The notes under the pieces: generated by a model
Seen by the model: only the letters and a program-made list of their open reading frames with translations
Database searches by the model: none
Told to the model about the DNA's origin: nothing
Source of the DNA: Enterococcus raffinosus
GTDB taxonomy: Bacteria > Bacillota > Bacilli > Lactobacillales > Enterococcaceae
Assembly (NCBI RefSeq): GCF_001886185.1
Contig: NZ_JXLA01000020.1
Coordinates: forward strand, 1 to 64,000
Length of the DNA: 64,000 nucleotides
Direction: 5' to 3'
Translations under genes and position numbers: made by a program
Shown here: positions 33,868 through 43,346 of the stretch, piece by piece
Layout of the letters: each line of letters begins with the position of its first letter
Numbering within the stretch: position 1 is the first letter of the stretch

Positions 33868-35361
33868 ATGGATTTCAGAGAGGTTTTAGGAGCAAGTAGT
33901 TTAAGACGCTTACGTTTTGTTGAACTACTCTATGCAAGCCAGGTCGGTCTACCGAGTGACCAGCTGCTTGAAGAGCTAGAGTGTTCATTGCCTATCCTGT
34001 TGAAGGACGTCAAGATGATCAACGATGAGCAGGACGACTTTCACATTGAAAAATTCAAGGGACTGTATCAAATTCAAGTAAAGCCACACGTTAGTATCAA
34101 TCGATTGTATGCGGATGTTCTTCAGCAATCACCAGAGTTTCAGATTATTGAAGAGCTGCTCTATGAGAAATGCTCAAGTATTAGTGACTTAGCCGATAAA
34201 TTATATCTCAGTGCCTCAAATACGCAGCGTTATTTGAAGAAAATCGAATCGGCCTTTAAGAAGGCTGGGATCAAGCTGGATTATCGCCCTTTACGGATCG
34301 AAGGAAAGGAAAGCGTGATTCGTCATTTCTACTATCGTTACTTCTTAGAAAAGTCTGATCGGCTGGATTCTTTGTTTGCGGATCTAAAGGATTACCAGAT
34401 CAAAGCAATTACCGATTTGGTGGATCAATTCATTCAAGTTAATCACTTAGAAAACCGCCATATCTTTAGGAAACGTCTAAGCTATAACATCTATATCAGT
34501 TTGTGGCGTATCAAAAATGGTCGTGCGTATCCAAAGGAAGAACTAGTCAGTCCGTTAAGCTTGCCGGATCAAGAGACACTAGATGCTTTTGAACGAATGG
34601 CATTAGAAGTTTTCCGTGTTCGTCTAACGGAGGAGGAGATCAAGGATTGTCTATGGCTTTCGTATGCGGACATGCTGATTTTCAGTGAAGATCAATGGAA
34701 ATCAGCCATGAAGCAAAGTAGAAGTTACCGAGACCTTTATCAGAAGCACTATGAATTAGTCGAAGAATTCAATCGTCTATTGGGCCACTCGTTAGAAGAA
34801 CTTGAGATGAGTGAGCTGACCATTGTTTTAGTGAACGACCAAAGGATGTACTCGCCTAAGGGACGCTACATTGATATCTTGTATCGACAACGGGGAATCT
34901 TTTTAGAAAAGATGATGGAGACCCACTATCAAGCGGTGAAAAAGGTATTGAAGATCGCGGAAACCTTCGTAAAACGAAACCGAATCTATCAAGAAAATGA
35001 TTTTGCCTGGAACTATACCTATTTGCTTATAACGATGGTGCCTCAAAGCTTGAATCTATTGGCTAACGCGAATCATCCTCTGAAGATATTGCTGCTGTCT
35101 GAGCTTTCTCCAACAGAAGAAACCTTCTTGGCAGAGCAAATTGAAGAACGGGTCTACGGAAACTTTAAGATTCATTTTGTGGAGGAGCGTTCTCGAGATA
35201 CACGGATCACTACCCATGAGTTGAAAAAGTATGATGCGTTAATCACTTCTAGCAGTGTAGAGGAAGTGCCTTACGATTACCCAACAGTGATCATTGATCC
35301 ATTTTTGACCAGTCAAAATATCGTTCAATTACAGCAGTTAATCAGCGACCTTTCTGATTAA
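33868..35361 (+). CDS. Mga-family virulence-type transcriptional regulator 1
   Basis: A 497-aa regulator of the Mga/AtxA class. The N-terminal region (about 15-70, LRFVELLYASQVGLPSDQLL) is the Mga winged-helix, followed by a second helix-turn-helix near 105-140 (SISDLADKLYLSASNTQRYL). The middle has PRD-like helices. The C-terminus (about 400-497, LLSELSPTEETFL... YDALITSSSVEEVP) resembles an EIIB domain. Such proteins activate surface-protein and pilus genes and are tuned by PTS phosphorylation. The start at 33868 matches the MDFRE start of its two paralogues; a reading from 33784 lacks a ribosome site. It lies between the adhesin 2 locus and a pilin pair. Confidence 0.9.
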   Translation: MDFREVLGASSLRRLRFVELLYASQVGLPSDQLLEELECSLPILLKDVKMINDEQDDFHIEKFKGLYQIQVKPHVSINRLYADVLQQSPEFQIIEELLYEKCSSISDLADKLYLSASNTQRYLKKIESAFKKAGIKLDYRPLRIEGKESVIRHFYYRYFLEKSDRLDSLFADLKDYQIKAITDLVDQFIQVNHLENRHIFRKRLSYNIYISLWRIKNGRAYPKEELVSPLSLPDQETLDAFERMALEVFRVRLTEEEIKDCLWLSYADMLIFSEDQWKSAMKQSRSYRDLYQKHYELVEEFNRLLGHSLEELEMSELTIVLVNDQRMYSPKGRYIDILYRQRGIFLEKMMETHYQAVKKVLKIAETFVKRNRIYQENDFAWNYTYLLITMVPQSLNLLANANHPLKILLLSELSPTEETFLAEQIEERVYGNFKIHFVEERSRDTRITTHELKKYDALITSSSVEEVPYDYPTVIIDPFLTSQNIVQLQQLISDLSD

Positions 35362-35373
35362 CGACGAATAATT

Positions 35374-35421
35374 AAAGAATTCATTTCGGAAAAGGAGTTT
35401 CTATCCAAATGAATTCTTTTA
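35374..35421 (+). terminator. Terminator after Mga-like regulator 1
   Basis: AAAGAATTCATTT (35374-35386) pairs perfectly with AAATGAATTCTTT (35407-35419), followed by T's. Confidence 0.75.
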
Positions 35422-35456
35422 TTTAAAACAAATGAGTACTACAATTTGCAAAATAA

Positions 35457-35586
35457 TTTAAAAAAAATGAATGGAATAACCATATTAACTGATAGAAACG
35501 TGAAAATAAGGCATAAAAAAGACGAATATAATAACTAAAAAACACCCAAAAACGAAAAAGCGCAAAAAAATAATATCGGGTACTAT
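35457..35586 (+). promoter_or_regulatory. Conserved dual-box promoter of pilin pair 1
   Basis: TTTAAA (35457), 12 bp, AATAAC (35475-35480); second AATAAC (35530-35535), 55 bp on; -10 TACTAT (35581-35586), 51 bp after that. It drives the short pilin and major pilin genes at 35774 and 36508. Confidence 0.6.
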
Positions 35587-35773
35587 GGTGATGGATGAAG
35601 AAATAAGAAGAGAAAGTCGGAGGGGGGAGTAGCTGAAATGTGAATGTATTGGGAAATGCACACATATCAATGCTGATAGGTTATTTTGCTACTACATGTT
35701 CTATTTTGAAGGATGAAAATTCTTCATTACTTATCAGCAATTTACTCATTCCGTGACAGAAGGGGGGCTGGGA

Positions 35774-36496
35774 ATGGGAAAAAGAATTTCCTTCATATTT
35801 TGTCTGCTTCTAGGAATTTGTTGTTTCGGTATGATGGGTTTTGCAGCAGATGGGCAAGAGGAGCAAGTGGAGTTATGGATCCACACATGGGGAGAAGATG
35901 GTAAAAAGGTAGAGGGAACCGACAAACTATTTTTTGATGTGTATGACTTGACTGCTTGGAGATATGAACACGGAGGGGATGAAAAGGAAGACAAAGAACA
36001 CTTGTTGAACACGTATGCAACAAAAGAAGAGATGGAAAATTTTGTAAAAGAGGAACAATTAGAAAAATGGAATCAATCCGAGCTGGGTGTTGACGGCAGC
36101 GGAAATGTTTCATTCGATGTTCCACGATTTAGTAATGGAAAGGACGCGGCGTATCTGATTTTGGCAAGCGGGGAAACAGGAAATTATCATATGCTGCCGA
36201 TCGTTTTATATTTACCGCAAAAGCATCCAGAGATAGACGAAGAAGCGAAACGTCTGCTGATCTATGGTAAATACCAAGATATCAGTACACCGCCACCCAC
36301 CACCACGACATCAACGACTGAATCGAAGGAGGATACTCCCAGCGATAGTCCGAGGTCTTCCCCATTAAGCGGTTCAGACCGAACGGGGAAAAACTATCCT
36401 TCGACCAATGATTTGGTTCGGAATTTCACGGTATTGGGGTTATTACTAGTAGTTATTGGGCTTTTAGGTTTCAAAAAAATACAAAAGAAGAAATAG
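35774..36496 (+). CDS. Short (basal-type) pilin with YPSTN sorting motif, pair 1
   Basis: A 240-aa secreted protein with a signal peptide (MGKRISFIFCLLLGICCFG). A single pilin-type N-terminal domain contains FFDVYDLTAWRYE and MLPIVLYLPQ. A Pro/Thr/Ser-rich linker (about 175-200) looks wall-spanning. The C-terminus has the order of a sorting signal (motif, hydrophobic span, KKIQKKK) but the motif is YPSTND near residue 205, not LPXTG. A 255-aa paralogue at 42579 has FPSTNE. It lies 11 bp upstream of the major pilin. The basal role is inference from size, linker and position. Confidence 0.82.
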   Translation: MGKRISFIFCLLLGICCFGMMGFAADGQEEQVELWIHTWGEDGKKVEGTDKLFFDVYDLTAWRYEHGGDEKEDKEHLLNTYATKEEMENFVKEEQLEKWNQSELGVDGSGNVSFDVPRFSNGKDAAYLILASGETGNYHMLPIVLYLPQKHPEIDEEAKRLLIYGKYQDISTPPPTTTTSTTESKEDTPSDSPRSSPLSGSDRTGKNYPSTNDLVRNFTVLGLLLVVIGLLGFKKIQKKK

Positions 36497-36507
36497 GGGG
36501 AAAAATA

Positions 36508-38193
36508 ATGAAAGCAAGAGGGAAACTTGTTAGTTTATTAATGGCACTTGTTTGCTTACTGCCTTTAGGCGCGGGCTTACTTGGCTTCGGCGACAGTGCT
36601 TCAGCTGCTACGCCTCAAGATGTCAAAGTAACCTTACACAAGAAAAAAATGGATGATTTTCCAGTTGGAAAAGAAAACACAGGTGAAATTGATTCAGACT
36701 TTGATAAGTATGAAGGCTTAAAAGGCGTAGAATTTACACCATGGGATGTAACCGATACATTTTATGAAATGTTAAAGGCTGCAGGTGTAACTGGATCTGA
36801 AGATGAGGCAACTTATAAAGCAAAAGTTAAAGAAGTTATGGAGGGAGCCAAAAAAGAAGATTTTGATGGTCAAAATACAGAAGGTCAAGATAAGAAAAAA
36901 CCAGTAAATGGAGTTGGACCAAAAACTACTGGAGACGATGGTACTGTTGACTTTACCTTACCTGATCGCAATACAGATGGGGTTTACAGAGTATATTGGT
37001 TTGAAGAAACAGAAAATCCAGACAATACACAATTTAGCCAACTAGTGCTTTTGGCTTTGCCAGTTATGAAACCAGGTACTAGTACTCCAAATCAGGACAT
37101 CCACTTATATCCAAAAAACAAATTAGAGAATAAGCCTGTCAAAGAACTTTTGGATTCAGAGGAAAAACCAGAAGATCCAGCTTTAAAAGATCGTGTTTCG
37201 TATGACGTCGGTAAAGAAATCAAATACAAAGTAACTTATCAAATTCCTTTGCATATTGGAGACGTTATTACAAATGCTGATGGAACAAAACAAACTCGCT
37301 ACAGTAAATTAGTTTTTAAAGATGAAGTGAGCCACTATGGCGTACGTTTCGATAGATTTGATTCCATTAAGGTTATCGGTGGATCCCCCGAAGATGTTAA
37401 AGGGGAAATTGATGCGGTAGCTAGTCCCGTTGCTGTAACTGAGAAGTTCAATCATGGAACTGATTATGCAGCAACAGGTAAATATGCTGGTTTCCAGATT
37501 GCATTTAAATTAGATGACGGAATGAACTCGTCTCAATCTCAAATAACTGCTGATTGGTTGAAAAAATATGCAGGTAAAAAAATAGAAATTGTTTATGTCG
37601 TAAAACTCACAAAGGATACTCCAGTTGACGAAGACATTAACAATGAATTCTTTGTAGGATTAGAACAATCAGGGAAAGATGACTATGAGGAACTAAAACC
37701 TGACGAAACGCCTCCTCCAATCACTACTGGTGGTAAGAAATTCTTGAAACACGACAATGCAGACGTTACCCAAACATTAAAAGGTGCGGAGTTCGTTATT
37801 ACGAGAACATCTGGCGCCAATACTTATTATCTAAAAGGTGATTCTAATAACTACACTTGGGAAGAAGTAGTAGATGATGAATATGAGGGTGCATACAAAA
37901 TCACATCCGGAGACGATGGAATTTTTGAAATCAAAGGACTTGCGTATGGCACTTATACACTAGTGGAAACTAAAGCACCTGATGGCTATAAGACGGGCGT
38001 TCCAATTAACTTTGAGGTAAATAAAGATTCTTATTCTGTAACAGAGGATTTACGTACAAAAGTACCTAACGTTTCAAGAGGCGGCTTCTTACCATCTACC
38101 GGGGGTATTGGTATCGTGATCTTCTTAGTAATTGGTGGATCATTGATGGCCTTCGCAGTTAATCGCTACCGTAAGCAACAACGCACAGCATAA
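36508..38193 (+). CDS. Major pilin, pair 1
   Basis: A 561-aa backbone pilin with a signal peptide. A pilin-type motif HLYPKNK near residue 200 supplies the candidate polymerising lysine. CnaB/SpaA domains end in E-box TLVETKAPDGYKTG. The LPSTGG sorting signal near 527 is followed by a membrane span and RYRKQQRTA. It starts 11 bp after the short pilin with AGGGGGA. Base use favours optimal codons, fitting an abundant structural protein. No sortase gene is nearby. Confidence 0.9.
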   Translation: MKARGKLVSLLMALVCLLPLGAGLLGFGDSASAATPQDVKVTLHKKKMDDFPVGKENTGEIDSDFDKYEGLKGVEFTPWDVTDTFYEMLKAAGVTGSEDEATYKAKVKEVMEGAKKEDFDGQNTEGQDKKKPVNGVGPKTTGDDGTVDFTLPDRNTDGVYRVYWFEETENPDNTQFSQLVLLALPVMKPGTSTPNQDIHLYPKNKLENKPVKELLDSEEKPEDPALKDRVSYDVGKEIKYKVTYQIPLHIGDVITNADGTKQTRYSKLVFKDEVSHYGVRFDRFDSIKVIGGSPEDVKGEIDAVASPVAVTEKFNHGTDYAATGKYAGFQIAFKLDDGMNSSQSQITADWLKKYAGKKIEIVYVVKLTKDTPVDEDINNEFFVGLEQSGKDDYEELKPDETPPPITTGGKKFLKHDNADVTQTLKGAEFVITRTSGANTYYLKGDSNNYTWEEVVDDEYEGAYKITSGDDGIFEIKGLAYGTYTLVETKAPDGYKTGVPINFEVNKDSYSVTEDLRTKVPNVSRGGFLPSTGGIGIVIFLVIGGSLMAFAVNRYRKQQRTA

Positions 38194-38227
38194 TCTGACG
38201 AACGATTCAAAAGTTCAAAAGTAGAAG

Positions 38228-38262
38228 AAAGATGAGGTAGATACTTTTTCCTCATCTTTTTT
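38228..38262 (+). terminator. Terminator after pilin pair 1
   Basis: AAAGATGAGG/CCTCATCTTT stem followed by T's. Confidence 0.85.
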
Positions 38263-38448
38263 GTGCTTTTAAAGAGAAGTGATTACTATAGTAAGAAAAG
38301 AATAGCTCGCTGTTTAAATACATCAACTGATGATGGAAGAAACCATCTTATTCATAGTTGACTTTTTCTTGAACAAATAAGGAACTATTGTTGGATGAAT
38401 CAATGGTTAAAAGTGAAATTACTCATTTTATTCCCATAATTCTCATAT

Positions 38449-38483
38449 AGACCCCAGAAAAATCTATTTCTGGGGTCTTTTTT
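38449..38483 (+). terminator. Second terminator before VWA adhesin 3
   Basis: A perfect 12-bp stem, AGACCCCAGAAA/TTTCTGGGGTCT, is followed by T's. The stretch 38263-38448 between the two terminators shows no gene; it may yield a short RNA or simply add insulation. Confidence 0.85.
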
Positions 38484-38556
38484 GTGTTCTTTTGATGATT
38501 AATTCAAAAGACGAATTTTTTTTGCGACATTCAAACTTTATTATTCTTTATTTCAA

Positions 38557-38685
38557 ATTAAAAAATTGGATGGGATAACACTAAAAATCATAAAAAACAA
38601 CAAAACAACTACAAAATATCCGATTTGAATAACAAAATATTGTAAAAAAACACAATAAGCGGAAGAAAATGATATCAGTTATCAT
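38557..38685 (+). promoter_or_regulatory. Conserved dual-box promoter of VWA adhesin 3 operon
   Basis: ATTAAA (38557), 11 bp, GATAAC (38574-38579); second box AATAAC (38628-38633), 54 bp on; -10 TATCAT (38680-38685), 52 bp after that. The 13-mer around the -10 (TATCAGTTATCAT) is nearly repeated at the same offset before the third Mga-like gene. Confidence 0.6.
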
Positions 38686-38742
38686 ATTGTTACGTGGAAG
38701 GGAGAGTGGGTGAAAAAAGGAATGAAGGGAGGAAAATATGAA

Positions 38743-41700
38743 ATGAAAAAGAAGCACTTACTCATGTTAGTTGTTCTGTTGTTTTCTTTTATCACAGAAA
38801 CGCTGCCATCATTCGTTACAGCACATGCTGAGACGACCAAAACAGAATTGATCGACGAAAAATTTTTGAATGTCTCCTACGACTATGAAACAAAAGAAGA
38901 ATCGACTCGTTGGCGAATCACGTTTAGCAGGCAAAGCGAAGAAAGTGATAAAGAGCAACGCCTCAAATTGAAAGTAACCGATGAGAAAGGAAAGGTGATA
39001 ACCTATCCAACTATTGATGACATGATCGAAAAAGATGAATGGTTAATTGAAAAAAACTATTCATCCTCAATGGAAGGGCAACTTGTTTTTGATCTGCCCA
39101 AATCAGTAAAAACACTCAATTTGGACGTTCAAATGGACGAGCAGACTCTTTCTGACAAGCAGGACACTAAGACGCAAGAAAATATTTTAGATGTCAAAGA
39201 GCCTTTTGTTCTAAAAGTGAACGATGCAAAAGAAGAAAAGGAAGAAATCGAAACTTCTGATAGTAAAGCTGCGGTCAAAACCAGCTCCGAAGATTTTATC
39301 GGACCGCCTGAACCAGAAGAAATCGTACCAGTGCCAGCGACAGCAGTCCCGAATAATGGTCTGCTTCGAATGGATCCACCGAAATATACCAACAAGGCAC
39401 CTGTTTATACGAACAATAACGGCCTTTATCCTACATGCTACTGGACGCCAACTGGACAATCAAATGTGCGAAATCATCAAGGTGGCTATGAGAGAGAAAG
39501 TGGTTGGGATGGTCTAACGCAATGGAGTGTTACACCAGATAACTATACGAATTCTTATATCAAATATGGTGTTGAGAAATCAAAACCAAATATTTCACTA
39601 CGTAAATATGCGAGTGAAACCTCTAAAGAAGATGAGTTCGATGTTCGCCTAAATGTTCGAGGAAGTACGATTGCTAAACCTGGGGTAGATGTTTGTTTTG
39701 TGTTGGATAATTCTTCTTCTATGATTCAATCAGAGGGGTATATTGGAGGAATATCAAGAAAGAAACTAGCTGTAGACTCGCTCCAAAAGTTGATTGATAA
39801 ATTTAGGGCTGCTGAACCAGAGACGGATAGCCTTAGAATTGGGGGAGTGATTTATTCTTCTTCTGAAAACACTTCTTACTCTAATGCAACCGTAGCTATG
39901 TCTAGCAACGAATCCAATTGGCAAAATTTAGTAAATACTTATAACAGAATGACACCATATGGGAATACCTATACACAAAAAGCGTTAATGAATGCACAGA
40001 CAATGCTAAATAATGCAAGTGGAACAAATCGACGAAAGGTGATATTTCTTTTAACTGACGGAGCACCTAACTTTAGCGCAAGACCTGTTTCAGCGGTTGC
40101 GGATTCTAATATTTATTATGATGGTTTACGAATTACAGAATACTCTTCAATAAATACAGGAGTTGATTTGCAGCCATATCAATATCCATATCCATCATAT
40201 ACTGTGAAAATTCCATCGGGTTACAGATTAACAGGAACTGGTCAACGAATATATAGTCACTTAACACCAGTCAATTCCACTGCGCAAAACATCAAGGATC
40301 AAGGAATGGAAATTAATTCGATCGCAATCAATATTAAAAAGAATCTCACTTATGAACAACATACAGATTCGGAATTAATCAGAGGATTGTATAAGATTGC
40401 TTCGAAGAAATCTAACGCTACTGGCGATACACAAAACGATTATCAATTCTATCATGCCAACACTACCGGCGATTTTGATATTTCCTTTGAGGATTGGTTT
40501 ACATCAGTCATTCAAACAGTTGATAAAGGGGTCATCGAGGATCCAATCGGAGATATGTTTGAGCTAGTTGGAAAACCGACTGTTAAAGAAATCAAAAAGT
40601 CTGGTGTGCCAGCGATTGAAACGAGTAAGTTACCAAATGATCCGAAGGTCGTAAACAACAAGATCACGGTTGATAATATCAACTTATATGGAAATCAAGA
40701 GATTCAAATAGACTATAAACTTCGCTTGAAGACCGAACTAGATGAATACGAAGGCGGCAAGTGGTATCAGACAAATGGGAAGACGACGTTGCTACCGACA
40801 CCGGAACAATCAGATGTGAAATTAGAATTTGGGGTACCTTCAGTCAAAGGAAAATCGAAAGAGTTCAAGGTTCCAGTTGAGAAGAAATGGTCAGATTCGT
40901 TTAAGAACACAGAGGATTATTGGGGACTTCGAGGAAACAGTGTCAAAGTTATTTTACAAAGAAAAAGTGGAAACTCATGGGTTGATGTTGAAACGAAGAC
41001 GCTGAATGCAGCGAATAATTGGCGGGACGAGTTCACAGCGGAAGGCGGAAGCCATGTTTACAGGGTCGTTGAGGCTTCTCGAACAACAGGGTACGCGAAG
41101 CCGACTTCTAATGTGGATGAATTTACAGCCAAGACAGTACCGAGCAAAGGAGTTATTCTCACAAATAAATTGCTGACGGGGAAAGCAGTTATTTGTAAGT
41201 ACAAGGAAGATGGGAAAACACCATTTACCAAAGATTTACCGAAGTTTACAGTAACACGCAAGTCAGATGGCAAAGTCTTAGCCGCTGATCTTGAGCCGGA
41301 CGCGAATGGTCAAGTAACGATTACCGATATTCCGCTGGGTGACTTCATCGTGGAAGAGTCCTATGTACCTGATGGCTACAGCAAGATGGAAGACATAGAA
41401 CTTAAAGCGGTGGAAAACAGTGCGGGAACAGGCTTGAACATTACATTGAACGGCAAATCATCGCCTTACAAAGTGACCAATAAGCTATCGAAGGACTTTG
41501 AGATTCCGGTGGAGAAACTCTGGTCGGATGAATTCAAAGGAACAGATAATTATTGGGGGCTGAGAACCAGCTATGTAAGGGTCACCTTGCAGAAACAAAG
41601 TGGCAGTACTTGGCAAGATGTGGAGACATTGACGCTGACACCGATCGACAATTGGAAAGGGGTATTCCAAGGCGTTGAAGGTGGCAATGCGACCTATCGA

Positions 41701-42579
41701 GTGGTGGAAGAATCACGGACGACAGGCTATGCCAAGCCAACCTACAATTATGGGACTAGCTTTACGGCGAAAACAATTCCGACAGGCGGCATTAAGTTGA
41801 CCAATAAGCTGCTGACAGGAAAAGCCGTGATCTGCAAGTACGGCAATGATGGAAAGACACCATTTACGAAAGATAAACCGAAATTCTCTGTGACACGTAA
41901 GTCAGATGGCAAAGTCTTAGCGACCGATCTTGAACCAGATGCAAATGGTCAAGTGACGATCACGGATATTCCAATGGGTGACTTCATTGTAGAGGAAACC
42001 TATGTGCCAGCCGGGCATGAAAAAATGGCGGATATCGAACTAAGAGCGGTGGAAAATGCTGCTGGAACAGCTTTGACGATTACTTTGAATGGCAAGTCAT
42101 CGCCATACAAAGTGACGAATAAATTGTCTGATTTCACATTGAAGATCAAAAAAGTAGATCAAGACGGCAATGAACTAAGAGGTGCCAGCTTTAGGTTGAT
42201 CGGAACAAATTACGATGAAACCAAAGCAGGCGGACCAAACTTTGAATTTACCGGTTTGCGACCGGGTGAATACAGTCTATCTGAAACGGTCGTTCCGAAT
42301 GGGTATCAAGGAATGAGCGGGACAGTCAGAGTCAGTATTTCGCAAACAGGGAATGTCACAATTCAGCCGAATTCAAGTGTCAGCGGATCAGGTGGGGTAG
42401 GAAATCCGAACCTTATTCAATTAACTGTCACCAATAGGAAGCGCGGACAAGGACCTTTGCCATCAACAGGTGGTTCAGGTACCGCAATGTTCTTCAAAGT
42501 AGCCATTGGCGTTATTTCAACAGCAGGTGGACTGCTAGGCAGCCTCTACTGGCTTCATACTAAGAGGAGGGGATCGTAA
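38743..42579 (+). CDS. VWA-domain LPXTG tip adhesin 3 with duplicated module
   Basis: A 1278-aa tip adhesin like adhesins 1 and 2: signal peptide, conserved N-terminal region, NHQGGY...GWD segment, VWA domain with MIDAS DNSSS near residue 320, CnaB modules and LPSTG near 1239. It is about 190 aa longer because a 213-residue unit of two CnaB-like domains is tandemly duplicated. The start at 38743 (MKKKHLLMLV) has GGGAGG nine bases upstream. It heads an operon with overlapping short pilin and major pilin genes: the complete tip-base-shaft set. Confidence 0.92.
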   Translation: MKKKHLLMLVVLLFSFITETLPSFVTAHAETTKTELIDEKFLNVSYDYETKEESTRWRITFSRQSEESDKEQRLKLKVTDEKGKVITYPTIDDMIEKDEWLIEKNYSSSMEGQLVFDLPKSVKTLNLDVQMDEQTLSDKQDTKTQENILDVKEPFVLKVNDAKEEKEEIETSDSKAAVKTSSEDFIGPPEPEEIVPVPATAVPNNGLLRMDPPKYTNKAPVYTNNNGLYPTCYWTPTGQSNVRNHQGGYERESGWDGLTQWSVTPDNYTNSYIKYGVEKSKPNISLRKYASETSKEDEFDVRLNVRGSTIAKPGVDVCFVLDNSSSMIQSEGYIGGISRKKLAVDSLQKLIDKFRAAEPETDSLRIGGVIYSSSENTSYSNATVAMSSNESNWQNLVNTYNRMTPYGNTYTQKALMNAQTMLNNASGTNRRKVIFLLTDGAPNFSARPVSAVADSNIYYDGLRITEYSSINTGVDLQPYQYPYPSYTVKIPSGYRLTGTGQRIYSHLTPVNSTAQNIKDQGMEINSIAINIKKNLTYEQHTDSELIRGLYKIASKKSNATGDTQNDYQFYHANTTGDFDISFEDWFTSVIQTVDKGVIEDPIGDMFELVGKPTVKEIKKSGVPAIETSKLPNDPKVVNNKITVDNINLYGNQEIQIDYKLRLKTELDEYEGGKWYQTNGKTTLLPTPEQSDVKLEFGVPSVKGKSKEFKVPVEKKWSDSFKNTEDYWGLRGNSVKVILQRKSGNSWVDVETKTLNAANNWRDEFTAEGGSHVYRVVEASRTTGYAKPTSNVDEFTAKTVPSKGVILTNKLLTGKAVICKYKEDGKTPFTKDLPKFTVTRKSDGKVLAADLEPDANGQVTITDIPLGDFIVEESYVPDGYSKMEDIELKAVENSAGTGLNITLNGKSSPYKVTNKLSKDFEIPVEKLWSDEFKGTDNYWGLRTSYVRVTLQKQSGSTWQDVETLTLTPIDNWKGVFQGVEGGNATYRVVEESRTTGYAKPTYNYGTSFTAKTIPTGGIKLTNKLLTGKAVICKYGNDGKTPFTKDKPKFSVTRKSDGKVLATDLEPDANGQVTITDIPMGDFIVEETYVPAGHEKMADIELRAVENAAGTALTITLNGKSSPYKVTNKLSDFTLKIKKVDQDGNELRGASFRLIGTNYDETKAGGPNFEFTGLRPGEYSLSETVVPNGYQGMSGTVRVSISQTGNVTIQPNSSVSGSGGVGNPNLIQLTVTNRKRGQGPLPSTGGSGTAMFFKVAIGVISTAGGLLGSLYWLHTKRRGS
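40852..41490 (+). repeat. Tandem CnaB module, copy 1
   Basis: The first of two in-frame 639-bp units in adhesin 3. Both copies contain SDGKVLA.DLEPDANGQVTI and end NGKSSPYKVTNKLS. Boundaries are approximate. Confidence 0.75.
41491..42129 (+). repeat. Tandem CnaB module, copy 2
   Basis: The second copy, offset by 639 bp (213 codons). The second half is more alike between copies than the first. Divergence at the DNA level shows the duplication is not very recent, or has been shuffled from paralogues. Confidence 0.75.
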
Positions 42580-43346
42580 TGAAAAAAATGATTCTTCTCT
42601 TGGGACTAATTCTGGGGATTTGTAACTTGGGGGTTACTGCTTTTGCAGAGGAAAGTCAGGTAGAAGTACAGATTAATACACGGGACGAAAAAGGCTTCGT
42701 GCATGAAGGCACTGAAAACATCGTATTAGATGTTTATGATCTGACTGAATGGCGGGTCAAACGGGCAAGTAATGAGAAGGTGGATAAGGAGTACATTTTA
42801 AACACGTATTCCACGAAAGAGAAGCTGGACAACTTTGTCAAAAGCGAGCAGATGAAAAAAATCACTGAATCCTCGCTTTTATTAGACGATACAGGCAGTG
42901 CGAAGATTACTCTGCCACGCTATCAAAATGAACAAAATGCAGCCTACCTGATTCTTTCTTCAGGGGAAACAGGGAAATATCACATGCTGCCAATCGTTGT
43001 CTATTTACCACAATTGCTGGAAGGCACAGAGATCGAATACACAAGTTTGCTCTTTAATTGCAAATATGATGAGATTCCGACGACGCCTACGACAACACCA
43101 CCAACGACGACATCATCGTCTACTACTACGCCAACTAAATCGACAGAACCGCCGATAACAGATAGCTCAGAACCAAGGAAAGATTTACCAAAAACAATTG
43201 GAACACCAAGCGGAGGGGAGGGACCGAAAAGCTTTCCTTCTACTAATGAGTTGATACGTAATTATTGTTTTCTAGGGTTGTTGCTTATGTCTGTTGGTTT
43301 AATTGGGTTGAACAAAAACAAGGGGGAAAAAAATTATGAAAAATAA
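42579..43346 (+). CDS. Short (basal-type) pilin with FPSTN sorting motif, operon of adhesin 3
   Basis: A 255-aa paralogue of the 35774 product: signal peptide, FVHEGTENIVLDVYDLTEW domain, MLPIVVYLPQ, a Thr/Pro/Ser linker of about 35 residues and a sorting-like end with FPSTNE near residue 218, a hydrophobic span and a Lys-rich tail. Its ATG shares one base with the adhesin 3 stop (TAATG), and its end overlaps the next gene by 11 bp, so the three genes are translationally coupled. Confidence 0.84.
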   Translation: MKKMILLLGLILGICNLGVTAFAEESQVEVQINTRDEKGFVHEGTENIVLDVYDLTEWRVKRASNEKVDKEYILNTYSTKEKLDNFVKSEQMKKITESSLLLDDTGSAKITLPRYQNEQNAAYLILSSGETGKYHMLPIVVYLPQLLEGTEIEYTSLLFNCKYDEIPTTPTTTPPTTTSSSTTTPTKSTEPPITDSSEPRKDLPKTIGTPSGGEGPKSFPSTNELIRNYCFLGLLLMSVGLIGLNKNKGEKNYEK

